DNA from: Gammaproteobacteria bacterium
GTDB lineage: Bacteria; Pseudomonadota; Gammaproteobacteria; HTCC5015
Length of the DNA stretch: 64,000 bases
Direction: 5' to 3'
Assembly (NCBI GenBank): GCA_028284675.1
Contig: JANQRI010000005.1
Span: forward strand, 62,001 to 126,000
Shown: in pieces, positions 20,985 through 30,564 of the stretch
Layout of the letters: each line of letters starts with the position of its first letter
Position numbering within the stretch: position 1 is the first letter of the stretch
Position numbers and translations under genes: made by a program
The notes under the pieces: generated by a model
Database searches by the model: none
Told to the model about the DNA's origin: nothing
What the model saw: only the letters and a program-made list of their open reading frames with translations

Positions 20985-21908
20985 TTGGAACATCAGCCGG
21001 TCATGCTTGAGAGTGTAATCGCGGCGCTGAATATTAAGCCGGACGGCGTTTATCTGGACGGTACATTCGGTCGTGGCGGGCATGCAGCTGCAGTGCTGAA
21101 GGGTCTAAGCGCAGCGGGGCGCCTTTATGCACTTGATCGTGATCCGGCTGCAATCAGTGAGGCTGAACAGCAATTTTCCCAAGACAAGCGTTTCACCATA
21201 CGTCACGGTTCTTTTGAAACACTGATGCAATTTTGTGAGGAGTGGAAAATCGAAGGCCGTATCAACGGTGTGCTGCTGGATTTAGGTGTGTCTTCGCCGC
21301 AGCTTGATGATCCGGCACGCGGTTTCAGTTTTCAGTCTGACAGTCCTCTCGATATGCGTATGGATAACAGCGCTGGTTTGTCGGCCCGGGAGTGGCTGGC
21401 ATCGGCAGCTGAGCAGGAGATTGCCGATGTGCTCTGGCAATATGGTGAAGAGCGGTATGCCCGCCGGATTGCGAAACGCATCGTGCATCAACGTATTGAG
21501 CAACCGCTTAAAACGACCGCGGAACTGGTGCAGTTGATCACTGAAGCGAGTCCCCGCATGCAGCGCCATAAGCATCCGGCGACCCGTAGCTTTCAGGCGA
21601 TTCGTATCTTTATTAACCGCGAACTGGAAGCATTGAAAAATGTATTACCGCAAGCGGTTTCGGTGATGGCGCCCGCCGGGCGTCTCGCGATAATCAGCTT
21701 TCATTCCCTGGAGGACCGTATCGTTAAGCGGTTTATGCGTGAGCAGGCCGCCGGTGACCGTTTGCCCCGTGGTTTGCCCGTGAAAGGGTATGCGGCTAAT
21801 CGTCGCCTGAAGTTGATCGGGCGTGCACAAAAACCGCTTACAGAAGAAGTTAAGCAAAACCCGCGCGCCCGCAGTGCGGTGTTGCGTGTTGCGGAGAAGC
21901 TGCAATGA
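20985..21908 (+). CDS. rsmH: 16S rRNA (cytosine1402-N4)-methyltransferase RsmH
   Basis: Encodes 307 residues, normal length. RsmH methylates N4 of C1402 in 16S rRNA. The SAM-binding loop is DGTFGRGGHAAAVL near residue 25. VLLDLGVSSPQLDDPARGFS near residue 97 and RSFQAIRIFINRELE near residue 203 are family hallmarks, as is IISFHSLEDRIVKRFM. The start is TTG 20985 (MEHQPVMLESV), preceded by AGGGG; nearby GTGs are out of frame. It overlaps ftsL by four bases (ATGA). Confidence 0.97.
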   Translation: MEHQPVMLESVIAALNIKPDGVYLDGTFGRGGHAAAVLKGLSAAGRLYALDRDPAAISEAEQQFSQDKRFTIRHGSFETLMQFCEEWKIEGRINGVLLDLGVSSPQLDDPARGFSFQSDSPLDMRMDNSAGLSAREWLASAAEQEIADVLWQYGEERYARRIAKRIVHQRIEQPLKTTAELVQLITEASPRMQRHKHPATRSFQAIRIFINRELEALKNVLPQAVSVMAPAGRLAIISFHSLEDRIVKRFMREQAAGDRLPRGLPVKGYAANRRLKLIGRAQKPLTEEVKQNPRARSAVLRVAEKLQ

Positions 21909-22174
21909 TCCGGCAGTGGGCGCTGTTTCTGATTTTGTTGCTGTTGGTACAGGCATCGGCAATTGGTTTGGTGTATGTGAAACATTTAAACCGTAAACTT
22001 TTTGTTGAATTGCAGGCTTCGCAAAGAGTCCGTGATCAACTGATGATTGAGTTTGGCCAGTTGCAACTGGAGCAAAGTACCTGGTCGACTCACGGTCGTA
22101 TAGAGCGGATTGCACACCAGAAATTACAGATGCGTATGCCTGATTATGCGGCAGTGGAAATAATAAGTCGCTGA
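21905..22174 (+). CDS. ftsL: Cell division protein FtsL
   Basis: Encodes 89 residues. It has a short cytoplasmic start, one transmembrane segment at about residues 5-23 (ALFLILLLLVQASAIGLVYV), then a leucine-zipper-like periplasmic helix with regular QL/LE spacing. FtsL forms a complex with FtsB and FtsQ that activates FtsWI at the septum. Its position between rsmH and ftsI is decisive, because the family is poorly conserved in sequence. It overlaps both neighbours, by 4 and 1 bases. Confidence 0.92.
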   Translation: MIRQWALFLILLLLVQASAIGLVYVKHLNRKLFVELQASQRVRDQLMIEFGQLQLEQSTWSTHGRIERIAHQKLQMRMPDYAAVEIISR

Positions 22175-23907
22175 TGATGAAAATGCGAAATAACAATACC
22201 CGCAACCACAGCCCCTTCAGGGGGCAGTTGATGCTGGTGCTGATAATGACGGGATTCGTTGTTCTGGCGTTGCGTGCGTATGATTTGCAGGTGTTGCGGG
22301 GAGACTTTTTAACTTTGCAGGGCGATGCCCGCCAACAACGGGTGATTAATGTGCCTGCGCATCGCGGTATGATTGTCGATCGTCATGGCGAGCCGTTGGC
22401 AGTCAGTACACCGGTTGATTCGATATGGGTCGACCCCAGCCGGTTTGTAATGGATAAAAAGGCACTGCGCGCGCTGGCCGGTAAGCTGAATATGAGTAGC
22501 GGTGTATTGCAGCGAAAAATATTACGCGACGATACCCGGGAGTTTGTTTATTTAAAGCGTCAGTTGCCGCCGGCAGTTGCACAGGATGTGATCACGGCAG
22601 GTTTATCCGGTGTGTTTCTGCAGCGCGAATACAAGCGTTATTACCCAACCGCAGAAGTGACTGCGCATCTGTTGGGCTTTACCGATATTGATGACCAGGG
22701 GCAGGAAGGTGTGGAGCTGGCTTATAATGACTGGTTGGCTGGAGGTGCCGGGCGTAAGCGCGTAATTCAGGACCGTCTGGGACGGGTTGTTGAAGACCTG
22801 GAAAGTATAGAGCCTGCCCGTCCCGGTCAGGATTTGAAACTAAGCATCGACAAGCGTTTGCAGTACCTGACATACCGGGAGCTGAAGTCGGTGGTACAAC
22901 GCCATAAAGCGGTATCAGGCTCCGCGGTTATGTTAGACAGTTATAGCGGTGAAATTCTGGCAATTGCGAATCAGCCGGCTTTCAACCCGCACAAGCGTGA
23001 AGATTTGCGTGGTGAAAAATACCGTAATCGTGCGGTGACCGATGTGTTTGAGCCGGGCTCTACCGTCAAACCTTTTACGATTGCCGCTGCACTTGAAAAT
23101 CGTTACATAAAGCGCGGCTCTAAAATTGATACCAGCCCTGGCTTTGTTAAGGTGGGCAGCTACACCATCAAAGACAATCGCAATCATGGTGTGTTGAGTA
23201 TTGAGAGCATTATCAGCTTGTCCAGCAATGTTGGTGCAACGCGATTATCGTTGGGTATGCCGGCCAGTGCGTTATGGCATGTTTATAACCGTTTTGGGTT
23301 TGGTCGTACAACCGGTAGCGGTTTTCCGGGTGAATCAACCGGTTACTTAAATCATTTTGATCGTTGGAGCAAAGTAGAGCAGGCGACATTGTCTTATGGC
23401 TATGGTCTCGCAACAACTGCATTGCAGTTGGCGCAGGCTTATAGTGTGATTGCCAATGGTGGTTATTCCCATCCGCTGACCTATATTGCCCGGCAGTCAC
23501 CACCGGAGTCGGTTCGTGTTATCAGTGACGCAACTGCCGAGGCAATGCGTAAAATGCTGATAAGCGTTGTTGACGAAGGTGGCACCGGTCGTAAAGCGCA
23601 TGTGCCGGGATACCGTATGGCCGGCAAGACAGGCACAGTTCGTAAATCCACTGCACACGGGTACTCGGAAGAAGAATATATTTCGTTGTTTGCCGGTCTT
23701 GGCCCGGTTAACGATCCCCGCCTGGTCGTGGTTGTGGTGATCGATCAGCCTGGCGGTGATGAGTATTATGGTGGGCAGGTAGCGGCTCCGGTTTTTTCAG
23801 CCATTATGGAGGATGCGTTACGAATACTGAATATCGCGCCGGATGATCCACGCAGCCTTTACGCGCGTAATCGCGAACCCGGTTCCGCTTCCGGAGACCG
23901 CATATGA
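22174..23907 (+). CDS. ftsI: Penicillin-binding protein 3 (septal transpeptidase FtsI)
   Basis: Encodes 577 residues, normal for PBP3. One N-terminal membrane anchor (about residues 18-38) precedes the class B PBP pedestal domain (RGMIVDRHGEPLA near residue 63). The transpeptidase domain carries the catalytic triad motifs: STVK near residue 295, SSN near residue 350 and KTGT near residue 485. It cross-links septal peptidoglycan together with FtsW. The start overlaps the ftsL stop by one base and the end overlaps murE by four. Confidence 0.97.
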   Translation: MMKMRNNNTRNHSPFRGQLMLVLIMTGFVVLALRAYDLQVLRGDFLTLQGDARQQRVINVPAHRGMIVDRHGEPLAVSTPVDSIWVDPSRFVMDKKALRALAGKLNMSSGVLQRKILRDDTREFVYLKRQLPPAVAQDVITAGLSGVFLQREYKRYYPTAEVTAHLLGFTDIDDQGQEGVELAYNDWLAGGAGRKRVIQDRLGRVVEDLESIEPARPGQDLKLSIDKRLQYLTYRELKSVVQRHKAVSGSAVMLDSYSGEILAIANQPAFNPHKREDLRGEKYRNRAVTDVFEPGSTVKPFTIAAALENRYIKRGSKIDTSPGFVKVGSYTIKDNRNHGVLSIESIISLSSNVGATRLSLGMPASALWHVYNRFGFGRTTGSGFPGESTGYLNHFDRWSKVEQATLSYGYGLATTALQLAQAYSVIANGGYSHPLTYIARQSPPESVRVISDATAEAMRKMLISVVDEGGTGRKAHVPGYRMAGKTGTVRKSTAHGYSEEEYISLFAGLGPVNDPRLVVVVVIDQPGGDEYYGGQVAAPVFSAIMEDALRILNIAPDDPRSLYARNREPGSASGDRI

Positions 23908-25451
23908 TGACCGCTGTATCCGGCCAGTCATTAATTTCGTTGAGCACATTGCTCGAAGGTTTGGTGGTGACTACCGCGAATACCGAGATTGGTATTGGCG
24001 GTCTGTGCCTGGATAACCGTAAGCTGAAAGCCGGCGATGCCTTTTTTGCGTTAAAAGGCACTGCGCAAAACGGTTTGACATTTGCGCATTCGGCAATCAC
24101 GCAAGGGGCCGCAGCTGTACTACATGAAACACCGGCAGACGAAGTTCTGCAGCAGCTTGCGCTCAGGCATGGCGTGCTGTTGATTCATGATACACAGTTA
24201 CGCAAAAATCTTGGTCTGATTGCCAGTCGTTTTTATCACGAGCCCTCGAAAAGTATGCGCACGATTGGGGTAACCGGTACTGATGGCAAAACTTCTTTGT
24301 GTCATTTTATCGCGCAATGTTTGGCCAGGCTCGGTGCTGCGGATGATAAAACCTGTGGTGTTATCGGCACGCTTGGTAATGGCTTATACGGTGAGCTGGG
24401 CCCGGCCGGTCTGACAACACCTGATGCGGTTTCATTACAGGCTCTGCTCGCGGATATTCGTGACAAAGGTGCGTCATATGTGGCGATGGAGGCATCCTCA
24501 CACGGTATTGACCAGCAACGAATCAATGGTGTGGATATGGATGTTGCGGTGTTAACCAATATTGGCCGGGATCACCTGGATTATCATAAAAATTTTAATG
24601 CCTATAAAGCTGCCAAACGTCAGCTTTTTATGATACCAAGTTTAACAACAGGAATTGTTAACTACAATGATCAGCTGGGGCAAGAGCTGCTTGCCGATGC
24701 ATCTATTAAGTATCCGTTGCGGGCTTTCGGTTTGAGTGAAGAGCGTGATTCGGGTTTTAAATTGATGAACCGGCAGCTTGAAGACTGGGTATTGGGGCGT
24801 GATCTGCAATTTGATGACAATGGTTTTGATCTGGAGGTGGTGACTCCCGATTCGGTCAGACGAATCAAATGCGGGCTGTTGGGGCGGTTTAATGTAAGCA
24901 ATGTTTTGACCGTGATTGCGGTTTTGCGGTCACTGGGTTTTGAGTATGCAGACTTGATTGCTGCGGTTGAAGCATTACAGAGTGTCACAGGGCGCATGCA
25001 GCCTGTTCATCGTCCCGGGTGGCCGGTAGCAGTGGTTGATTATGCGCACACACCGCAGGCATTGGGGGCGGCATTGCAGGCCGTGCGTCAGCACTTTAGT
25101 GGCAAGCTATGGTGCGTATTTGGATGCGGTGGTGATCGTGATCGCGGCAAGCGGGCACAAATGGGAAGTATAGCTGAGCAGTATGCGGATTATGTGATCT
25201 TAACTGATGACAATCCCCGCCATGAAGCGGCGGAAGAGATTACCGATGCGATTGCCTTGGGTATGCGCTCTTCGGCGATGTGTGTACATGACCGGGCTGA
25301 AGCAATACGTGCCGCCTTACATACGGCGGAGCCGGGTGATTGTGTATTGGTTGCGGGTAAAGGGCATGAGGATTATCAACAGTTTGGTGATGACCGTGTT
25401 GAGTTTAATGACAGGGTCGTGATTGAGCGCATCATGCAGGAGGGGCAATGA
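23904..25451 (+). CDS. murE: UDP-MurNAc-tripeptide synthetase (meso-diaminopimelate-adding)
   Basis: Encodes 515 residues. MurE adds the third amino acid to UDP-MurNAc-L-Ala-D-Glu. The ATP loop GVTGTDGKTS lies near residue 122; the family usually has GTNGKT, so the Asp is a mild variant also seen in other MurE. The DDNPRHE motif near residue 434 is the signature for meso-diaminopimelate rather than lysine, as expected in a Gram-negative. An ATG-ATG start allows 23904 or 23907. It overlaps ftsI by four bases and murF by four. Confidence 0.97.
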   Translation: MMTAVSGQSLISLSTLLEGLVVTTANTEIGIGGLCLDNRKLKAGDAFFALKGTAQNGLTFAHSAITQGAAAVLHETPADEVLQQLALRHGVLLIHDTQLRKNLGLIASRFYHEPSKSMRTIGVTGTDGKTSLCHFIAQCLARLGAADDKTCGVIGTLGNGLYGELGPAGLTTPDAVSLQALLADIRDKGASYVAMEASSHGIDQQRINGVDMDVAVLTNIGRDHLDYHKNFNAYKAAKRQLFMIPSLTTGIVNYNDQLGQELLADASIKYPLRAFGLSEERDSGFKLMNRQLEDWVLGRDLQFDDNGFDLEVVTPDSVRRIKCGLLGRFNVSNVLTVIAVLRSLGFEYADLIAAVEALQSVTGRMQPVHRPGWPVAVVDYAHTPQALGAALQAVRQHFSGKLWCVFGCGGDRDRGKRAQMGSIAEQYADYVILTDDNPRHEAAEEITDAIALGMRSSAMCVHDRAEAIRAALHTAEPGDCVLVAGKGHEDYQQFGDDRVEFNDRVVIERIMQEGQ

Positions 25452-26866
25452 ATCAATTGCAACTCAGCGAGATTGCGAATGTTTTGCAAGGGCGTCTGGT
25501 GGGTACCAATGCAACGATGCAAACCGTTAGCATTGATACTCGCAATATACAGCCGGGAGATCTGTATATTGCGATTCAGGGCGAACGCTATGATGGGCAT
25601 GATTTTAGCGCGGACGCCGTTGCAAAAGGCGCAGCTGCATTGATGGTGCAGCATCAACAGCCGGTTGCGGTACCGCAGATCATTGTGGGTGATACCCGTA
25701 AAGCTCTGGGGCAACTGGCAAAACACTGGCGTTTACAGTACGACATACCGGTATTGGCAGTGACCGGAAGTAACGGTAAGACCACAGTCAAGGAAATGCT
25801 TGCATCAATTTTAAACGGTATGCAACCAACGCTGGTTACCTCAGGCAATTTGAATAATGAAATCGGTGTTCCGTTAACATTGTTGCGGCTTAGAGATTCA
25901 CACCGTTATGCAGTTGTCGAGCTGGGTGCAAATCACCCGGGAGAGATTCGCTATTTGGCCGGGTTGGCATTACCCAGCAGTGCTTTGATCACTAATGCCG
26001 GGCCGGCGCACCTGGAAGGTTTTGGAAGTATTAACGGTGTTGCGCATGCGAAAGCCGAAATTTTTGAACCGCTGGGCCCTGAGCAAACAGCGGTTGTTAA
26101 TGCCGACGATAAATATGCACCGTTATGGCGTGAGCTGACCGCGCAATGTAAACGTATCGAGTTTGGTTTGAATTTCGATGCGGTGGATGTGGGCGGTGTT
26201 TATACATCCGGCGAAAATCTTTTGCAGATAAAAACGGCCGATGGCACTTGTGAGGTTCAGCTGCCGGTTATGGGTAAACACAATGCGCGCAATGCGTTGG
26301 CGGCTGCAGCTATGGCGCTTACGGTCGGTGCGGATTTGAGCGATATAAAACAAGGTTTGGAGCGTATGCGTCCGGTTAAATCGCGCTTACACCCGCGGGC
26401 CGGGATTAAAGGCCTGCATATTCTTGATGATTCTTATAATGCCAATCCCGCGTCGCTGGAAGCTGCATTGGAAGTTGTGGCTGCAATGCCGGGAGAAGCC
26501 TGGTTGATATTGGGGGATATGCTGGAGCTGGGGGATGATGCCGAGCGGGTGCATGCCGAAATAGGTGGTCTGGCAAAACGCAATGGTATCAGCAGGCTGT
26601 TTACTCTCGGAAAACTCAGTGCATTGGCCGCCCAGAGTTTTGGGCCCGATGCGAAAGCGTTTAGTGATGTGAAATTGCTTACGCAGGCAGTGCTCACAGC
26701 AGCGCGCCCAAAAATAAATGTGCTGATAAAGGGTTCGCGCAGTATGCGTATGGAAAAGGTTGTAGCCGCGCTGCTCGATTCGGGTTCCGCCGGTGCTGCC
26801 GGCATCAACGCCGAGAGTCCGACTCAATCCGCGGTGGCATCAAACCATGATGGGGATAAACTATGA
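25448..26866 (+). CDS. murF: UDP-MurNAc-tripeptide:D-Ala-D-Ala ligase
   Basis: Encodes 472 residues. MurF adds D-Ala-D-Ala to complete the cytoplasmic muropeptide. The N-terminal domain (IDTRNIQPGDLYIAIQGERYDGH near residue 30) is followed by the ATP loop VTGSNGKTTVKEML near residue 105. NEIGVPLTLL and ELGANHPGEI follow, and in the C-terminal domain LDDSYNANPAS. The last 25 residues (GSAGAAGINAESPT...) are a loose tail beyond the usual end. ATGA overlaps on both sides. Confidence 0.97.
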   Translation: MNQLQLSEIANVLQGRLVGTNATMQTVSIDTRNIQPGDLYIAIQGERYDGHDFSADAVAKGAAALMVQHQQPVAVPQIIVGDTRKALGQLAKHWRLQYDIPVLAVTGSNGKTTVKEMLASILNGMQPTLVTSGNLNNEIGVPLTLLRLRDSHRYAVVELGANHPGEIRYLAGLALPSSALITNAGPAHLEGFGSINGVAHAKAEIFEPLGPEQTAVVNADDKYAPLWRELTAQCKRIEFGLNFDAVDVGGVYTSGENLLQIKTADGTCEVQLPVMGKHNARNALAAAAMALTVGADLSDIKQGLERMRPVKSRLHPRAGIKGLHILDDSYNANPASLEAALEVVAAMPGEAWLILGDMLELGDDAERVHAEIGGLAKRNGISRLFTLGKLSALAAQSFGPDAKAFSDVKLLTQAVLTAARPKINVLIKGSRSMRMEKVVAALLDSGSAGAAGINAESPTQSAVASNHDGDKL

Positions 26867-27945
26867 TTTTGTATCTGACCGAGTGGCTGCAGCAGTTTCA
26901 TTCCGGTTTTAGTGCATTTCAGTCATTGATTTTGCGCAGCATATGCGGTGCGCTGACCGCGCTGTTTATTTCATTTATTGTCGGACCGCATATGATTCGC
27001 TGGCTAAGTGTTTATAACATTGGTCAGAGTGTAAGAGATGACGGCCCGCAGACACATTTATCAAAAACAGGTACGCCGACGATGGGAGGCGCGTTGATAC
27101 TGGTTGCGGTTATCAGCAGCACTTTGTTGTGGACCGATCTGAGTAATCGCCATATGTGGGTTGTGATTGTTGTAACCATCCTGTTTGGTGCCATCGGTTG
27201 GGTGGATGATTACAAAAAACTTGCGTTACGTAATTCCAAAGGTCTGTCAGCAAAGGCTAAATATTTTTGGCAGTCGGTGATCGCACTGGCTGTTGCATTT
27301 TTTCTTTTTTATACTGCTCAAACGGCCAGTGAAACCACATTGCTTGTGCCGATTTTTAAAAATATAACCTATGAATTAGGCTGGCTTTTTATTCCGTTTA
27401 CCTACTGTGTAATTGTCGGTACCAGTAATTCGGTTAATCTTGCTGATGGGCTTGATGGGTTGGCGATATTGCCGTGTGTGTTGATCGCGGGTGGGCTGGC
27501 GGTTTTTGCATATGCTGCCGGCAATATCAATTTTTCAACATATCTTAATATTCCCTATGTTGCCGGGGTTGGGGAATTAATCATATTTTGCGGGGCGCTG
27601 ATGGGTGCCGGTTTGGGGTTCCTGTGGTTTAACGCTTATCCGGCGCAGGTGTTTATGGGCGATATCGGTGCATTGGCACTGGGGGCCGCATTGAGCGTTA
27701 TTGCGGTGCTGGTCAGGCAGGAACTGGTTTTATTTGTTATGGGTGGCATTTTTGTATTGGAGGCAGTATCCGTCATTCTGCAGGTTGCATCATTTAAGCT
27801 GACCGGCCGCAGAATTTTTCATATGGCGCCACTGCATCATCATTATGAACTAAAAGGCTGGCCGGAACCGCGGGTAATTGTGCGTTTTTGGATTATTACC
27901 GTGATTTTGGTTTTGGTTGGTCTGGCGACTTTAAAGATACGTTGA
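26863..27945 (+). CDS. mraY: Phospho-MurNAc-pentapeptide transferase MraY
   Basis: Encodes 360 residues and about ten transmembrane helices. MraY transfers phospho-MurNAc-pentapeptide to undecaprenyl phosphate, making lipid I on the inner face of the membrane. Catalytic landmarks are present: GTPTMGG near residue 66, DDYKKL near residue 115, the Asp-rich NLADGLDGLA near residue 192, and FMGDIGALALGAAL near residue 265. The conserved HHHYELKGWPE loop lies near residue 325. Overlaps murF by four bases and is followed by murD after one base. Confidence 0.98.
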   Translation: MILYLTEWLQQFHSGFSAFQSLILRSICGALTALFISFIVGPHMIRWLSVYNIGQSVRDDGPQTHLSKTGTPTMGGALILVAVISSTLLWTDLSNRHMWVVIVVTILFGAIGWVDDYKKLALRNSKGLSAKAKYFWQSVIALAVAFFLFYTAQTASETTLLVPIFKNITYELGWLFIPFTYCVIVGTSNSVNLADGLDGLAILPCVLIAGGLAVFAYAAGNINFSTYLNIPYVAGVGELIIFCGALMGAGLGFLWFNAYPAQVFMGDIGALALGAALSVIAVLVRQELVLFVMGGIFVLEAVSVILQVASFKLTGRRIFHMAPLHHHYELKGWPEPRVIVRFWIITVILVLVGLATLKIR

Positions 27946-27946
27946 A

Positions 27947-29302
27947 ATGCAAATGGCTGCACAGGAAACCGCTTTGTCGACAACACTGATCGTAGGCATG
28001 GGTGTCACCGGGCTGTCGTGCGCGCGTTTTTTACAACGCCATGGGGTACCGTGGCAGATAATCGATAGTCGCTTAACCCCGCCGTTACTGCAGCAGTTTC
28101 AAAATGAATTCCCCGGCCAGACTGCAACGCTTGGTTCTTTTCAGGATACAGCTTTGCACGGAATTCAAACATTGTTATTGAGTCCCGGCATACCCAGGCG
28201 GCATCCGTTTGTGCAATTGGCTTTAAGTAAAGGTGTCGAGGTTATCGGGGATATTGAATTATTCTGCCGTTATGCCGCAGCACCGATAATCGCGATTACC
28301 GGTTCCAATGGTAAAAGCACGGTCACAACCCTGGTCGGAGAGATATTGCGCAGTTCAGGTAAAGCCGTTGCGGTGGGTGGTAACTTAGGTATTGCAGCGT
28401 TGGATTTATTAAGTGAACCATTGCCGGATTTTTATGTGTTGGAACTTTCCAGTTTTCAGCTTGAGTTGACTGAAAGCCTGACCGCGCATGCGGCGGTTGT
28501 ACTGAATATCAGTGAAGACCATATGGACAGATACTCCGCAATAGCGGAGTACGTTGACAGCAAGGCCCGGATCTATCGTGATGCGGCAAATTGCATTGTT
28601 AACAAAGACGATGCACGGGTGATGCAGATGAACATGCCGGCTAAAGCGCGGCTTACGTGTTTTAGTGCCGATGAACCGGCTAATGATGAATTTGGTGTTT
28701 GTATTGATGATGGGCGACGCTGGTTGGCATATGGGGAGCGGTTGTTGTTGCCGGCTGACGAAATGAAATTGCAGGGAAATCATAATTGTCTAAACGCATT
28801 AGCCGCAATGGCATTGACGCAAGCTGCCGGAGTACCACCGGAAGAGGCATTGTCTGCGGTTAAGGAGTTCAGTGGTTTGCCACATCGCTGCCAATTAGTG
28901 GTAAAGCATGCCGGTGTATGTTGGATTAATGATTCCAAAGCCACCAATGTCGGTGCGGCGGAAGCGGCGATTCAAAGCATTGATACACCACTCATATTAA
29001 TTGCGGGGGGTGACGGTAAAGGCGCGGATTTCACTCATTTGCGTAAAGCAGTTTCACGCACCACACATACAGTGATTTTATTCGGACGGGATGCAGCTCT
29101 ACTGGAGGCTGCATTGTGTGATATCAGTCGTTGTATTCTGGTGGCCGATATGCAGCAGGCTGTTACGCAGGCGGCGCATCTGGCGCGATCCGGAGACACG
29201 GTATTACTTGCACCGGCCTGCTCAAGCCTGGATATGTATAAAGACTATCAGGCGCGCGGCGACGAATTTATCAAATATGTCAAACAGGTGGTCGTGCAAT
29301 GA
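27947..29302 (+). CDS. murD: UDP-MurNAc-L-alanine:D-glutamate ligase
   Basis: Encodes 451 residues. MurD adds D-glutamate to UDP-MurNAc-L-Ala. The N-terminal Rossmann domain starts TLIVGMGVTGLSCARFL. The ATP loop ITGSNGKSTVTTLVGE lies near residue 117. LSSFQLE, NISEDHMDRY and, in domain 3, NDSKATNVGA and LIAGGDGKGADF follow in family order. The start ATG 27947 leaves a one-base gap after mraY; ATG 27953 is also possible. Overlaps ftsW by four bases. Confidence 0.97.
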   Translation: MQMAAQETALSTTLIVGMGVTGLSCARFLQRHGVPWQIIDSRLTPPLLQQFQNEFPGQTATLGSFQDTALHGIQTLLLSPGIPRRHPFVQLALSKGVEVIGDIELFCRYAAAPIIAITGSNGKSTVTTLVGEILRSSGKAVAVGGNLGIAALDLLSEPLPDFYVLELSSFQLELTESLTAHAAVVLNISEDHMDRYSAIAEYVDSKARIYRDAANCIVNKDDARVMQMNMPAKARLTCFSADEPANDEFGVCIDDGRRWLAYGERLLLPADEMKLQGNHNCLNALAAMALTQAAGVPPEEALSAVKEFSGLPHRCQLVVKHAGVCWINDSKATNVGAAEAAIQSIDTPLILIAGGDGKGADFTHLRKAVSRTTHTVILFGRDAALLEAALCDISRCILVADMQQAVTQAAHLARSGDTVLLAPACSSLDMYKDYQARGDEFIKYVKQVVVQ

Positions 29303-30564
29303 GCGCAGTACACGCATTGCAGGGTTTGTTAAGAAAAGCCGCACCGGTAAAAACTGAGGTTTCAGGTATCGACATCGACAGGGTTTTATTGTTATGCATG
29401 TTGATATTGCTGAGCCTTGGTCTTGTGATGGTTAGCTCTGCTTCCGTGACAATTGCTGATAAACAACTGGGAGATCCATTTTATTTTACCCGGCGCCAAA
29501 TCAGTTTTGTTGGGCTGGGATTGTTGTTTGCAGTATTCGTGCAACGAATTCGTTTGGTGCATTGGGAAAAATCCGGAATGGCGCTGGTGCTGTTTGCGTT
29601 TTTCCTGCTTTTACTGGTGTTATTGCCCGGCATGGGGCGTACCGTAAACGGTGCAACCCGCTGGCTGGAGCTGGGTGTAATTGGGTTGCAGGTATCCGAG
29701 CCCGCTCGCCTGTTGTTACTGATTTATCTGGCCGGATATCTTGTACGCAGGCAAAACGAAGTGCGTGCCTCATTTAAGGGTTTCATCAAGCCAGTTGCAG
29801 TGCTGGGGCTTGCCTGCATGTTCATACTTGCACAACCTGATTTTGGTTCCGGTGTTGTATTGCTGCTGACCTGTTTGGGAATGATGTTTCTGGCCGGCGT
29901 TCAGCTGTGGCGGTTTGCAATACTGTTGTTTGCGATGGCAGGTGTGCTGGCGGTGCTGGCAGTATCCTCTCCTTACCGTTTGCAGCGCCTGACTACATTT
30001 CTTGATCCCTGGGCAGATCCATACAACAGTGGATTTCAACTGACGCAGTCTTTAATTGCATTTGGCAGTGGCGGCTGGCAGGGCGTGGGTTTGGGAGCCA
30101 GTGTGCAGAAACTCTTTTATTTGCCCGAAGCGCATAACGATTTTTTGTTTGCAATTCTGGCTGAGGAACTCGGTCTGATTGGTGTGCATATTGTGATTTT
30201 GTTATTCGCTTTGTTGGTCTGGCGGATTATCAGAATTGCGATGGCGGCAAAACACGAAGGTCATTTATTTGGTGCATACCTGGCCTATGGTATCGGTTTA
30301 TGGGTTGCGATTCAGACGATCATAAACCTGGGGGTTAATATGGGTATATTGCCGACCAAAGGGTTAACGCTGCCATTGATCAGCGCCGGTGGCAGCAGCC
30401 TTCTGGTTATGTGTACCGCACTGGGGCTGGTATTACGGGTTCACCAGGAAGTTATGTTGACGCAAAGCCAGGCTTTACGAAAATCAGCACGTAAACCAAA
30501 GAGTAAGCCGAAAAAGCCAAAAAGCCGTTCTGCGGCCAAAACCAAAAAGGCACGTAATGCATAG
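29299..30564 (+). CDS. ftsW: Septal peptidoglycan polymerase FtsW
   Basis: Encodes 421 residues, a SEDS-family membrane glycosyltransferase with ten predicted helices that polymerises lipid II with FtsI. Family landmarks: GRTVNGATRWLELG near residue 113, the catalytic-Asp region AQPDFGSGVVLL near residue 178, LDPWADPYNSGFQLTQSL near residue 235, and PTKGLTLPLISAGGSS near residue 352. The cytoplasmic tail is unusually basic, rich in Lys and Pro (KSARKPKSKPKKPKSR). Overlaps murG by eight bases. Confidence 0.96.
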   Translation: MSAVHALQGLLRKAAPVKTEVSGIDIDRVLLLCMLILLSLGLVMVSSASVTIADKQLGDPFYFTRRQISFVGLGLLFAVFVQRIRLVHWEKSGMALVLFAFFLLLLVLLPGMGRTVNGATRWLELGVIGLQVSEPARLLLLIYLAGYLVRRQNEVRASFKGFIKPVAVLGLACMFILAQPDFGSGVVLLLTCLGMMFLAGVQLWRFAILLFAMAGVLAVLAVSSPYRLQRLTTFLDPWADPYNSGFQLTQSLIAFGSGGWQGVGLGASVQKLFYLPEAHNDFLFAILAEELGLIGVHIVILLFALLVWRIIRIAMAAKHEGHLFGAYLAYGIGLWVAIQTIINLGVNMGILPTKGLTLPLISAGGSSLLVMCTALGLVLRVHQEVMLTQSQALRKSARKPKSKPKKPKSRSAAKTKKARNA